Origin: Pelagibacteraceae bacterium AG-464-P07
Lineage (GTDB): Bacteria; Pseudomonadota; Alphaproteobacteria; Pelagibacterales; Pelagibacteraceae
NCBI GenBank assembly: GCA_003211695.1
Contig: QCSA01000001.1
Location: 1 to 35,115 of the forward strand
DNA: 35,115 nt
Direction of reading: 5' to 3'
Shown here piece after piece: positions 9,003-17,324 of this stretch. The position numbers were made by a program, and so were the translations under genes. The number at the start of each line of letters is the position of its first letter. Position 1 is the first letter of the stretch. The notes beneath the pieces are model-generated. The model did not search any database and had not been told where the DNA came from. It was given only the letters and a program-made list of their open reading frames with translations.

Positions 9003-9096
9003 ATACTGTTAGTATGGTGGGGAATAATGTGAAAATCATTAGCTGTTCTCGCAACGGTAATAAGAATAAGTCTTAAGCCCGAGTACCACCCAGTAT
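9003..9096 (+). promoter_or_regulatory. Cobalamin (B12) riboswitch aptamer
   Basis: The core GCTGTTCTCGCAACGGTAA (9042-9060) and the B12 box AAGCCCGAGTACCACCCAG (9074-9092) align closely with the E. coli btuB leader (GCGCAGCGGTAA and AAGCCCGAAGACCTGCC). GGGGAA with GTGAAAATC upstream completes the conserved 5' half. A closing stem is formed by ATACTG (9003-9008) and CAGTAT (9091-9096), and TAAGA/TCTTA (9061-9075) makes an internal hairpin. The compact aptamer lacks the long peripheral arm of the E. coli element. It precedes a BtuB-like receptor, the expected target; B12 binding would normally turn expression off. Confidence 0.9.
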
Positions 9097-9174
9097 AGCC
9101 CGCTGTCGAATGAAGACCGAGAAAAGTCTAGTTCTACAATGGAAAATTAGCAGTGGCATTCAGTTAGTATAAAA

Positions 9175-9200
9175 TTTTTTAAAGTTAAAACTTTAAAAAA
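9175..9200 (+). repeat. 12-bp perfect inverted repeat before the btuB-like start
   Basis: TTTTTTAAAGTT (9175-9186) and AACTTTAAAAAA (9189-9200) are perfect reverse complements with a two-base spacer. The stem has one G-C pair and is otherwise A-T. It lies between the riboswitch and the ATG at 9215, where an expression platform would be expected, so it may be a switchable hairpin. A weak intrinsic terminator or chance symmetry in AT-rich DNA are alternatives. Confidence 0.45.
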
Positions 9201-9214
9201 TCGATGATTATAAA

Positions 9215-11149
9215 ATGTTAATAATGCTAAGAATAATTACTTTTTTATTAATTTCCGTATTTTTGTTTAACAAATTATACGCTGACGATATTCCCGTTAT
9301 AGTAATAGCCCCTGGAAAATCTATTCAATCTTACAATACCGTTGGCAGCTCTGTTTCAGTAATAGATGGCGATACTATTGAAGGTTCACAGGATTCTTTT
9401 TTAGCAGATGTTTTAAACAATAACACAACAAGCATGAATCTTTTTCAAATGGGTGGCCAGGGAACAAATACTGGAATTCAAATAAGAGGTTTTGAAAAAA
9501 GATATGCAACAATTTATATCGATGGGATTAAAATGAACGATCCCTCAACTACTGATAATAGTTTTTATGCCCAGGATATTATCAAACATTCTATTGATAG
9601 AGTTGAAATATTAAAGGGATCTCAAAGTTCACTTTATGGAGCCAATGCTATTGGAGGAACAATAAATATTTTCACAAAAAAAGGAAGAGAAGGAAAGCAT
9701 TCAAACATCGAAGTGTCCGCAGGAAATAATAATACCAAAAGTATATTTTATTCTATGGATGGCGCAGATGACAAAATAGACTATTACATAGGATTGAATA
9801 AATTTGAGACAGACGGAATCTCTGCAATGAATGATAATGATGAAAAAGATAGCTATAGAAATGATGGTATAAATGCAAATCTTGGATATAAAATTTCAAA
9901 TAATCTTAAAGTGGAAAATTCATTAAGATATTTTGATAGTTTTCTAAATTATGATGAAGTAAATAATACTCGAACAGATCTTAACAACAGCACTGACAAC
10001 ACAGAACTTCATTATAGTCTGAGATTTATTAACGAAAAAAATAAATTTAAAAATACTGTTATTTATAACAAATCTTATATTGAACGTAATACCACAGGTT
10101 ATCTTGCAGATACCGGAACTGGAAACAGCGGATATGAAACTTATTATGGATACCGAGATGCTATAAATTTTTTAGGAGAATATAATTTTAATTTAGACAA
10201 CAGAATAGTTTATGGCTTGGATAATGAATTTGATGCCGCTAAATATCCTGATGGAGCGAACAATAAATTATATAGTGATGAAGCAATTTATTCTCAATTT
10301 TTAGATTATCAATTTAGACCTTTGGAGAAATTATATGCAACTATTGGAATTAGACAAGATACACATACTACAGTAAGTAGGAGTGAAACAACCCACAAAG
10401 CAACAATTGCATACCAATTAGATAATAATTCTAAGATAAGAGCTTCTTACGGAACAGGAGTTAGATTTCCCTCTTTATATGACTACTTTTATGGAGATGT
10501 GATTTTACATAAAGAAGATCTTAAAGCTGAGAAAGGAGAAAGTTTTGACATTGGATATGAAACTTATTTAGATAAACTTAATCTTGGTTTGAATATATCT
10601 TTATTTAAACTTAAACAAACAGATCCAATTGTGGGCCAAGCTCGAACTAGTTGGAAGCAAATGAATGCAAGTGGAACAAATGAATCTGAGGGTATTGAAT
10701 TTTCTACCAATTGGAAACCCGAAGATGTTATAAATATTGGTTTCAATTATACATTCACAGATAGTTTTGATTCAGCAACTTGTGAAAATCCGGGTAAAGC
10801 ATCCTATGAATGCTTTCATGAAGGTACGCAAGTTGATCAAGCCAAGGTTAGAGTTCCAAAACATGCCTTTAATGCATCAATAAATTATGATTCTAGTAAA
10901 AATTTAAAACATTCACTTTTAGTGAAATATTCAGGTGAAAGAAGAGATGTTGGTAATGAAAACAATGGCTATGCAGATGTAATTTTGAAAGAATATATAT
11001 TATTTGATATTGCCAGTTCTTATAATTTGTGGGATTCTTACAAAATCGATTTTTCATTAAGGAATATATTTGATGAAGGATACGAACAAGCTTATGAATA
11101 TTCAGGGATGGAAAGAGCTATTAATTTAGGTATAAGAAAGGTATTTTAA
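9215..11149 (+). CDS. btuB: TonB-dependent outer-membrane receptor, probable B12 receptor (BtuB-like)
   Basis: Receptors of this type import scarce ligands across the outer membrane using TonB energy. The 644-residue protein has a signal peptide (hydrophobic about residues 5-18, ending near LYA), a TonB-box-like IPVIVIAP (26-33), a plug domain (about 40-155) with IQIRGFEKRYATIYIDG and the DRVEILKGSQSSLYGANAIGGTIN-type motif, then a beta-barrel of alternating strands ending in aromatic Phe (IRKVF). Size fits BtuB. The cobalamin riboswitch in front makes corrinoid the likely ligand; this is inferred from context rather than from binding residues. ATG at 9215 or 9224 would both keep the signal peptide. 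A membrane protein follows after 5 bases. Confidence 0.9.
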   Translation: MLIMLRIITFLLISVFLFNKLYADDIPVIVIAPGKSIQSYNTVGSSVSVIDGDTIEGSQDSFLADVLNNNTTSMNLFQMGGQGTNTGIQIRGFEKRYATIYIDGIKMNDPSTTDNSFYAQDIIKHSIDRVEILKGSQSSLYGANAIGGTINIFTKKGREGKHSNIEVSAGNNNTKSIFYSMDGADDKIDYYIGLNKFETDGISAMNDNDEKDSYRNDGINANLGYKISNNLKVENSLRYFDSFLNYDEVNNTRTDLNNSTDNTELHYSLRFINEKNKFKNTVIYNKSYIERNTTGYLADTGTGNSGYETYYGYRDAINFLGEYNFNLDNRIVYGLDNEFDAAKYPDGANNKLYSDEAIYSQFLDYQFRPLEKLYATIGIRQDTHTTVSRSETTHKATIAYQLDNNSKIRASYGTGVRFPSLYDYFYGDVILHKEDLKAEKGESFDIGYETYLDKLNLGLNISLFKLKQTDPIVGQARTSWKQMNASGTNESEGIEFSTNWKPEDVINIGFNYTFTDSFDSATCENPGKASYECFHEGTQVDQAKVRVPKHAFNASINYDSSKNLKHSLLVKYSGERRDVGNENNGYADVILKEYILFDIASSYNLWDSYKIDFSLRNIFDEGYEQAYEYSGMERAINLGIRKVF

Positions 11150-11154
11150 CACGT

Positions 11155-11715
11155 ATGAAAAATTTAACAAAAATACTACAAAAAGAAATTTTTCCAATTA
11201 GTTTAATTTTATTATTGGCTTTTTCTAGATTGATACCTCATCCACCTAATTTTACTCCAATAGTGGCTGTAGCGATAATGAGTGGTTATTTTTTTAAAAA
11301 TATAAAATTGTCTTTTGTTGTATTGCTAATTTCTATGTTATTGGTAGATGTTTTCATTGGATTTTATAAACACATGTTGTTTATTTATTTATCATTATTT
11401 CTAATAACTTTTATCTTCTTTAAAATATCTGACAAAATAAATTTTAAAAATTTGTTCGTTTTTGGTTTTTTAGGTTCATTAATATTTTATTTGGTTTCTA
11501 ATTTTGGTGTATGGGCTTCTGGAGTTCTTTCTCCAGTCACTAACCTACCTTATGAGAAAAATTTAAATGGTTTGATAAGTTGTTATCTTTTAGCAATACC
11601 TTTTTTTAAAAATACACTTTTTTCAACAGTAATATTTTCTTATGCCGCTTTCCTTGCAAACCATTCTTATAAAAAAATGGGACAAAACAAAATGGCGAGA
11701 AAATCTATCAAATAA
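11155..11715 (+). CDS. DUF6580-type integral membrane protein, candidate partner in B12 uptake
   Basis: The 186-residue protein is very hydrophobic with about five to six membrane segments (near 13-25, 36-50, 52-70, 73-90, 98-118 and 139-160). The stretches SRLIPHPPNFTPIVAVA near the N-terminus, NFGVWASG and LISCYLLAIPFFKNTLF match what I know of the DUF6580 family, whose members often occur beside B12 genes. The protein starts 5 bases after the BtuB-like gene, so it is under the same riboswitch. No BtuC, BtuD or BtuF is in the window, so it could be the inner-membrane step or an ECF-like substrate subunit; this is inference. The biochemical role is not established by the sequence. Its stop codon lies one base from the convergent tRNA gene. 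Confidence 0.8.
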   Translation: MKNLTKILQKEIFPISLILLLAFSRLIPHPPNFTPIVAVAIMSGYFFKNIKLSFVVLLISMLLVDVFIGFYKHMLFIYLSLFLITFIFFKISDKINFKNLFVFGFLGSLIFYLVSNFGVWASGVLSPVTNLPYEKNLNGLISCYLLAIPFFKNTLFSTVIFSYAAFLANHSYKKMGQNKMARKSIK

Positions 11716-11716
11716 T

Positions 11717-11794
11717 TGGTGGGCCACGAGGGACTCGAACCCCCAACCTCTGCGTCCGAAGCGCAGCGCTCTATCCAATTGAAGCTAGCAGCCC
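11717..11794 (-). tRNA. tRNA-Arg (anticodon UCG)
   Basis: Read on the minus strand, acceptor GGGCTGC pairs with GTGGCCC, the D-stem is GCTT/GAGC, the anticodon stem CTGCG/CGCAG encloses loop CTTCGGA with anticodon UCG, the T-arm is GGGGG-TTCGAGT-CCCTC, the discriminator is A, and CCA is encoded. UCG reads CGA and by wobble CGG. The 5' end lies 9 bases after the stop of the ABC permease gene on the same strand, so it may be processed from the end of that operon transcript. The 3' end is one base from the convergent DUF6580 gene stop. Confidence 0.95.
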
Positions 11795-11803
11795 ACAAAT
11801 CTA

Positions 11804-12595
11804 TTATTCGCCAATATTAATTAGCGTACCTTTTTTTCTTGCTCCATAAAAAGATAAATAAAATATAAAAACAGCTGAAGCAAAGTAAATTAAATTTAAT
11901 TTTAATGCAGTTAAAATATTTGAATAATTTACAGTGTTATCTAATAAAATAGACCTTACTTCTTCAAATATATAAACCAAGGGTAAGATTTTAGCTATTA
12001 CTTGGAGCCAATCTGGTAAAATTGACAAAGGATAGTAAACACAACCTAAAGGAGCTAATAAAAAAAGTGATGACCAGGCTATGTTTTCAAAAGCAGGGCC
12101 GTATCTCAGAAGTCCAGAAGTAACTAATAATCCAAGTGTAATTCCAAAAAGATACAAACTCAAAAAAAGTAAAATTAGTGAAGGACCTAAGGTAAATATG
12201 GAAACACCAAAAAAGGGAGTAGCAAGAAGTATTGCGGGCACTATTCCAATCAGCGTTCTTAATAGGGCTGTTGCAGTGAGAGCTGTTATAATCTCACTAA
12301 CTTTTAAAGGAGCAACGAATAGATTGGTGAAATTTCTGCTCCAAATTTCTTCAAGAAACAACATGTTGAAGCTAATGCTTGAGCGAAATAGAAAATCATA
12401 AAGAATAGCTGAACTTAAGATAACACCTACGGTATGGTTATAGAGGTCAGTATGCAATGTAAAAAATTTTGAAATAAAACCCCATAGAACTATTTGAATT
12501 GTGGGCCAATATATTAAATCTAAAATTCTAGGCAAAGAACCTTTAATTAAATATATATGGCGTAAAGACAAAGCGTACATTCTATGAAATTTCAT
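11804..12595 (-). CDS. ABC-2 type transporter permease
   Basis: This is the membrane half of an ABC exporter of the ABC-2 family (NodJ-like group), which moves lipids, polysaccharides or drugs outward. From the ATG at 12595 it has 263 residues; a TTG at 12610 would add five and overlap the ATPase gene. Five to six membrane helices are visible, including a first one at IYWPTIQIVLWGFIS, and the ABC-2 signature region around SSLFLLAPLGCVYYPLSILP. The ATG lies one base after the ATPase stop, so the two are translated together. The substrate cannot be told from the sequence. tRNA-Arg follows directly. Confidence 0.88.
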   Translation of the reverse strand: MKFHRMYALSLRHIYLIKGSLPRILDLIYWPTIQIVLWGFISKFFTLHTDLYNHTVGVILSSAILYDFLFRSSISFNMLFLEEIWSRNFTNLFVAPLKVSEIITALTATALLRTLIGIVPAILLATPFFGVSIFTLGPSLILLFLSLYLFGITLGLLVTSGLLRYGPAFENIAWSSLFLLAPLGCVYYPLSILPDWLQVIAKILPLVYIFEEVRSILLDNTVNYSNILTALKLNLIYFASAVFIFYLSFYGARKKGTLINIGE

Positions 12596-12596
12596 T

Positions 12597-13322
12597 CTAT
12601 TCTCTTGCAATTTTCAAAAACACTTCTTCCAAATTTTTTCTTCCGTGTTTCTTTATTAAATCACCACATGTTCCTCTATCAATTATTTCACCATTTTTCA
12701 TCATCATCACTTCATGACAAAGTCTTTCCACTTCATTCATATTGTGGGAAGCTAGTAAAATAGTTGAACCTTTATTAGAGGCAAAATCTTCAATAAAACT
12801 TCTAACATAGTCACCAACATCAGGGTCAAGACTTGCTGTTGGCTCATCTAAAAGAAGTATTTCAGGATCATTGATCAAAGCTTTAGCCAAAGAAACTCTA
12901 TTTTTTTGACCTGAAGAAAGTTCACCTGTTTTTCTTGATCTAAATTCAGTTAAATTTAACTTTTCCATTAAACTGGAAATTTTTTCTTTTAAATTTTTTA
13001 CACCATACAATCTACCGTAAACTTTTAAATTTTCCTCAATCGTAAGTTTCTTTGGCAATTCAATATATGGAGAAATAAAATTCATTTTTTCTAGCAAACT
13101 TGTTCTATTATTTTCAATGTTTTTGTGATTAATAACAACGGTTCCCGAGGTTGGTTTTATTAAACCTAACATCATACCGATGGTAGTAGTTTTTCCACTT
13201 CCATTTGGTCCAAGAAGACCAATTATTTTACCTTTATTAATTTTAAAACTTATATTTTTTACAGCCAAAGCATTTTTAAATTGCTTAGTTAAATTATTAA
13301 TTTCGATTGTAACGTCGTTCAT
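12597..13322 (-). CDS. ABC transporter ATP-binding protein
   Basis: The protein has 241 residues with Walker A GPNGSGKTT (38-46), the ABC signature LSSGQ (135-139), Walker B ILLLDEP (155-161), and the switch His in LLASHNMNE. It resembles ATPases of the NodI/DrrA-like exporters that pair with ABC-2 permeases, and the permease gene follows immediately. The ATG overlaps the stop of the Sua5 C-terminal reading frame as ATGA (13322-13319), which suggests translational coupling to that frame. The cargo is unknown. Confidence 0.92.
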   Translation of the reverse strand: MNDVTIEINNLTKQFKNALAVKNISFKINKGKIIGLLGPNGSGKTTTIGMMLGLIKPTSGTVVINHKNIENNRTSLLEKMNFISPYIELPKKLTIEENLKVYGRLYGVKNLKEKISSLMEKLNLTEFRSRKTGELSSGQKNRVSLAKALINDPEILLLDEPTASLDPDVGDYVRSFIEDFASNKGSTILLASHNMNEVERLCHEVMMMKNGEIIDRGTCGDLIKKHGRKNLEEVFLKIARE

Positions 13323-13558
13323 TTATGGGATGCTTTCTTTAATCTATCGTTAATCGCCAAACCTAATCCTTGGTTAGGTATTTTACCAACAGCTATAGAA
13401 CTATAGCCCCCTTTTTTTATCAACCTTAAAGTACTAAATAAATTCCTAGCAGCTTCCCTCATATTTCCATTTTTACTTAAGGTAAAGTAATTGTTTTTAT
13501 TCTTCGTTTTTCCTGAAAATTTAAGAAAGGCTTCATTTTTTTTTTGGATACTTAGCAT
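13319..13558 (-). CDS. Sua5 C-terminal domain, in a shifted frame from its N-terminal part
   Basis: The reading frame encodes NEAFLKFSGK, then NMREAARNLFSTLR and VGKIPNQGLGLAINDRLKKA, the hallmark of the Sua5 C-terminal domain. It continues the upstream YrdC-type frame after the A10 tract at 13545-13536 (minus-strand A). Losing one A would fuse the two parts into a protein of about 313 residues, the normal Sua5 length. The frame has its own ATG at 13558 inside the upstream gene, but no good ribosome site is visible. Its TGA overlaps the ATPase ATG, which suggests that ribosomes do traverse this frame. Possible explanations are slippage at the A tract, a recent frameshift or an assembly error. 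Confidence 0.75.
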   Translation of the reverse strand: MLSIQKKNEAFLKFSGKTKNKNNYFTLSKNGNMREAARNLFSTLRLIKKGGYSSIAVGKIPNQGLGLAINDRLKKASHK

Positions 13559-14252
13559 TTAATCTTACCGGTATTCCGGGAGAATAATGAAACCCTAACT
13601 GTCCAGGAGATTTAATATTTTTTAAAAGGTTTTTTAGTTTTATTTTACGGTGTAATACTTTTTCCAACAGTTCAATAGTAATTCCTCCTGGCCTTAAAAT
13701 AGAGATCTTCTCAGTTAAATCAACAATCGTAGATTCAAGTCCTATTTTAGTTTTTCCACCATCAAGAATTAATTTAATTTTATTTCCAAATTCATCTTTA
13801 ACGTCTTCAGGTTTTACGGGGCTTAATTTTGTAGAAATATTTGCACTTGGTGCCGCTAATGGAAAATTTAATTTAGATAATAAATTTTGGGTAATCTTAT
13901 TTTTTGGAAACCGTACTGCGATAGTTTTTTTATTTGCATTTACATATTTTGATAATTTGGAGTTCTTTTTTTTATTGAGCACAAATGTTAAAGGACCAGG
14001 ACAAAATTTGCTATACAATTTATTGAAAGTTTCATTTACTATGCAATCTTGTTTTAAATCTTTGATTCTATAATAATGAACAATTAAAGGATTTTTTAAA
14101 GGTCTTTTTTTTAGTGAGAATATTTTTTTTACAGCTTTATTTGAATATGCATTTCCAGCTAAACCATAAACAGTTTCTGTTGGTATAGCGACTACATCGT
14201 TATTTGTTAGATACTTTTTAGCTTTTTCTATATTTGAATGGTTATTTTTCAT
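13533..14252 (-). CDS. tsaC: L-threonylcarbamoyladenylate synthase (Sua5/YrdC), N-terminal catalytic part
   Basis: The YrdC-like domain makes threonylcarbamoyl-AMP from threonine, bicarbonate and ATP for t6A37 modification of ANN-decoding tRNAs. The frame has 239 residues with AIPTETVYGLAGNA, the KKRPLKNPLIVH nucleotide motif, CPGPLTFVL, VRFPKN, APSANIST, STIVDLTE and ILRPGGIT. The linker HYSPGIPVRLNAKYP belongs to Sua5-type proteins, which carry a second domain. Here the frame stops right after an A10 run (KKK then TGA), and the second domain continues in another frame. The catalytic domain alone may suffice, as bacterial TsaC lacks the second domain. The ATG lies only 23 bases from the divergent xseB start. 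Confidence 0.88.
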   Translation of the reverse strand: MKNNHSNIEKAKKYLTNNDVVAIPTETVYGLAGNAYSNKAVKKIFSLKKRPLKNPLIVHYYRIKDLKQDCIVNETFNKLYSKFCPGPLTFVLNKKKNSKLSKYVNANKKTIAVRFPKNKITQNLLSKLNFPLAAPSANISTKLSPVKPEDVKDEFGNKIKLILDGGKTKIGLESTIVDLTEKISILRPGGITIELLEKVLHRKIKLKNLLKNIKSPGQLGFHYSPGIPVRLNAKYPKKK

Positions 14253-14275
14253 ATATAAATTAATATGGATATAGT

Positions 14276-14512
14276 ATGAATTTTAAAAATATTCCAGCTG
14301 ATATAAGAAACAAATCAATTGAAGAAGCTCAAAAAGAAGTGTCAGAAATAATAGAAATATTGGAAAAGGAAGAAAATCTTGAAAATTCAATAGAAAAGTA
14401 TCATCGTTTAATATTTTTAAATAACTATATTGAGCAAAAATTTAAAGATAAATCAAAAAACATATCAAAAAAAAATTTTGAAAACATACAAAATCCCTTA
14501 TCAAAAAATTAA
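14276..14512 (+). CDS. xseB: Exodeoxyribonuclease VII small subunit XseB
   Basis: XseB is the small helical subunit of exonuclease VII, which degrades single-stranded DNA together with XseA. The 78-residue protein has the N-terminal pattern IPADIRNKSIEEAQKEVSEI-I, as in other XseB proteins, and is predicted almost fully alpha-helical with a Lys-rich tail. It is followed after 5 bases by ispA and then dxs, an arrangement seen in many proteobacteria. xseA is not in the window. Its start lies 23 bases from the divergent tsaC start. Confidence 0.85.
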   Translation: MNFKNIPADIRNKSIEEAQKEVSEIIEILEKEENLENSIEKYHRLIFLNNYIEQKFKDKSKNISKKNFENIQNPLSKN

Positions 14513-14517
14513 TTTTT

Positions 14518-15402
14518 ATGTCAGGATTTCAAAATAAAATCAGACAAATAGCAAAAGATACAGATAAATATCTACATCAATATTTTAAAAAGCAGGATGC
14601 CAAATCCTATTTACTCAAATCAATGAAGTATGGTTTATTTTCGGGTGGAAAAGGATTTAGATCGAAAATCATTGTTGATACAGGAAAAATATTTAATATT
14701 GATTATAATTTATTAAAAGCTTTAAGTGCGGCAGTAGAATGTGTTCATTCTTATTCTTTAATTCATGATGATTTGCCGTGTATGGATGATGATGACATTC
14801 GAAGAGGCAAACTTTCAACTCATAAAAAGTTTGGAGAATCTACAGCTATTTTATCAGGCAATTCTTTATTAACTTTAGCTTTTGAAATTCTAAGTGATAA
14901 AAAATTTAAATTAAAAAGCAAAATTAAAACGGAATTGATTTATTCTTTAGCTATTTGTTCTGGACGCTCTGGTATGGCTGGAGGTCAATGTTTAGATCTA
15001 AATTTCGAGCATAAAAAAGTGAACAAACCAAGACTAATTGAGATGCAAAATAAAAAAACCGGTAAACTTTTCTGTTTCTGCTGTAGTAGTTCCGCAATGA
15101 TTACAGAAAAAAAATTGTCTGTAAAAAGAGATTTATGCCAAATAGGATCACAAATAGGTCTACTTTATCAAATAAGTGATGATTTGATTGATGTTAGAGG
15201 AAATAGTAACAAGGCTGGAAAGCCAACCAAAAAAGATATTAAAAGAGGTAAGGCAACTTTAATTAATTTGTTGGGTTATAGAAATTCATTGGAATTTGCC
15301 TATTTATTAAAAAATAAACTTGTTAATAAAATAAAAAAATATGGTACAAAATCTCGTGATTTATTAGAATCACTTGAATATATAATCCACAGAGAAGTTT
15401 GA
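14518..15402 (+). CDS. ispA: Short-chain polyprenyl diphosphate synthase IspA (farnesyl type)
   Basis: The enzyme condenses isopentenyl diphosphate with allylic diphosphates to give FPP (or GGPP). The 294 residues show GGKGFR (43-48), the first aspartate-rich motif DDLPCMD (84-90) with the two-residue insert typical of bacterial FPP/GGPP synthases, RRGKLSTHKKFG, GGQCLDL and the second aspartate-rich motif DDLID (221-225). Product length (C15 or C20) cannot be decided. It sits between xseB and dxs; the dxs ATG follows its TGA directly. Its product would feed ubiquinone and undecaprenyl synthesis, and possibly carotenoids for retinal. Confidence 0.92.
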   Translation: MSGFQNKIRQIAKDTDKYLHQYFKKQDAKSYLLKSMKYGLFSGGKGFRSKIIVDTGKIFNIDYNLLKALSAAVECVHSYSLIHDDLPCMDDDDIRRGKLSTHKKFGESTAILSGNSLLTLAFEILSDKKFKLKSKIKTELIYSLAICSGRSGMAGGQCLDLNFEHKKVNKPRLIEMQNKKTGKLFCFCCSSSAMITEKKLSVKRDLCQIGSQIGLLYQISDDLIDVRGNSNKAGKPTKKDIKRGKATLINLLGYRNSLEFAYLLKNKLVNKIKKYGTKSRDLLESLEYIIHREV

Positions 15403-17322
15403 ATGCCAAATTATAGATTATTAAATAATATAAATTATCCATCGGATTTAAAAAAACTAAATTTAGAAGAACTCAAAGAATTAGCAGTAGAATTGAGAAC
15501 TGAACTAATTGATGCCGTTTCTGAAACCGGCGGTCATTTAGGAGCTGGTCTAGGTGTTGTAGAACTTACAATAGCACTTCATTATATTTTTGATACACCA
15601 AAAGATAAATTGGTTTGGGACGTGGGTCATCAATCTTACCCACACAAAATTCTAACAGGAAGAAAAAAAGAGATTAGAACCATAAGACAAGGTAATGGTC
15701 TTTCAGGTTTTACTAAAAGATCTGAAAGTGAATACGATACATTTGGCGCTGCTCATAGTTCAACTTCAATATCCTCTAGCTTGGGTATAGCTGTGGCAAA
15801 AAGTTTATCAAATACTCAAAACAATGTTGTTGCCGTTATAGGTGATGGAGCAATGAGCGCAGGTATGGCTTATGAGGCCATGAATAATGCTGGTACCACA
15901 AAAGCAAAATTAATTGTTATTTTGAATGATAACGATATGTCCATAGCAAGACCTGTAGGAGCTATGAGTTCTTATTTAGCAAGATTATTATCTGGAAAAA
16001 TTTATTTTGGTTTTAGAAAAGTAATCAAGTTGGTTACATCTTTTTTTTCAAAACAATTTAGCGCTAAAGCCCACAAAGCTGAAGATTTTTTAAAAAGTAT
16101 GGTAACAGGAGGCACATTATTTAGTGAACTTGGATTTTATTATATTGGCCCAATTGATGGACATAATTTAGAAGTATTATTGCCAGTATTGAAAAATGTT
16201 AAAAATTCTAAACATAATGGACCAATATTGATACATGCAGTTACCCAAAAAGGTAAAGGATATGAACCAGCGGAAAAGGCAGGCGATAAATATCATGGTG
16301 TTAGCAAATTTGATGTAATTACTGGAAAACAAAAAAAATCACCTTCAAAAACTCCTTCTTACACAAAGGTATTTGCTGATACTTTAATTCAACACGCTGA
16401 AAAGGATATAAAAATAGTTGGAATAACTGCAGCAATGCCATCAGGTACCGGAATGGATATGTTTGGTAAAAAATTTCCAGAAAGAATGTTTGATGTAGGT
16501 ATTGCGGAACAGCATGCAATAACATTTGCAGCTGGTTTGGCAACCGAAGGTTATAAACCTTATGCAGCTATTTATTCAACATTTCTTCAGAGGGCTTATG
16601 ATCAAGTTGTTCACGATGTGGCAATTCAAAGTTTACCTGTCAGATTTGCTATTGATAGAGCCGGATTAGTTGGAGCAGATGGCCCCACCCATGCTGGTTC
16701 TTTCGATATTACATATCTATCAACACTGCCAAATTTTATTGTCATGGCAGCCAGCGAAGAAGCAGAATTAGTTAGAATGATTAATACTTCAACAACTATA
16801 AACGATAAACCTTGTGCTTTCAGATACCCTAGAGGAAATGGCACTGGCGTGTCTCTACCAAATATTGTTGAAACAATTTCTATTGGTAAAGGAAAAATTG
16901 TAAGAGAAGGAAAAAATGTTGCAATTTTAAGTTTAGGAGCAAGACTACAAGAATGTTTAAAAGCATCTGAATCACTTAGTCAAAAAGGAATTTCAGTTAC
17001 AGTTGCGGATATGAGGTTTGCAAAACCTATTGATCAAGATTTAATTTTAGAGTTATGCTCAAAACATGAGGCATTAATAACTATTGAAGAAGGTTCTATT
17101 GGTGGATTTGGATCACATGTAATGCAATTTTTATCAACCAGAGGAATATTAGATAAAGGAATAAAATTAAGATCTATGGTTTTACCAGATATTTTTATTG
17201 ATCAAGATACACCAGAAAATATGTATAAAAAAGCTGAATTGGACTCTATATCTATTGAAGAAAAAATTTTAGAAGCACTAAAATCTAATATTGTATTATC
17301 TAAAACAAAATCTGTGAGTTAA
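15403..17322 (+). CDS. dxs: 1-deoxy-D-xylulose-5-phosphate synthase
   Basis: DXS joins pyruvate and glyceraldehyde-3-phosphate using thiamine diphosphate, the first step of the MEP isoprenoid pathway and a source for pyridoxal and thiamine in some bacteria. The 639 residues include [13 protein letters not shown] (catalytic His near 76-81), the thiamine-diphosphate motif GDGAMSAG (147-154) with the distal Asn pair, the pyrimidine-binding [15 protein letters not shown], and [15 protein letters not shown]. Length and domain order are standard. It begins directly after the ispA stop codon. The stop lies 2 bases from the convergent aroC stop. Confidence 0.97.
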   Translation: MPNYRLLNNINYPSDLKKLNLEELKELAVELRTELIDAVSETGGHLGAGLGVVELTIALHYIFDTPKDKLVWDVGHQSYPHKILTGRKKEIRTIRQGNGLSGFTKRSESEYDTFGAAHSSTSISSSLGIAVAKSLSNTQNNVVAVIGDGAMSAGMAYEAMNNAGTTKAKLIVILNDNDMSIARPVGAMSSYLARLLSGKIYFGFRKVIKLVTSFFSKQFSAKAHKAEDFLKSMVTGGTLFSELGFYYIGPIDGHNLEVLLPVLKNVKNSKHNGPILIHAVTQKGKGYEPAEKAGDKYHGVSKFDVITGKQKKSPSKTPSYTKVFADTLIQHAEKDIKIVGITAAMPSGTGMDMFGKKFPERMFDVGIAEQHAITFAAGLATEGYKPYAAIYSTFLQRAYDQVVHDVAIQSLPVRFAIDRAGLVGADGPTHAGSFDITYLSTLPNFIVMAASEEAELVRMINTSTTINDKPCAFRYPRGNGTGVSLPNIVETISIGKGKIVREGKNVAILSLGARLQECLKASESLSQKGISVTVADMRFAKPIDQDLILELCSKHEALITIEEGSIGGFGSHVMQFLSTRGILDKGIKLRSMVLPDIFIDQDTPENMYKKAELDSISIEEKILEALKSNIVLSKTKSVS

Positions 17323-17324
17323 AT

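Noticed and set aside
12081-12401. Plus-strand open frame inside the ABC permease
   Set aside because: It is antisense to a gene with clear membrane helices and has no recognisable motif or ribosome site.
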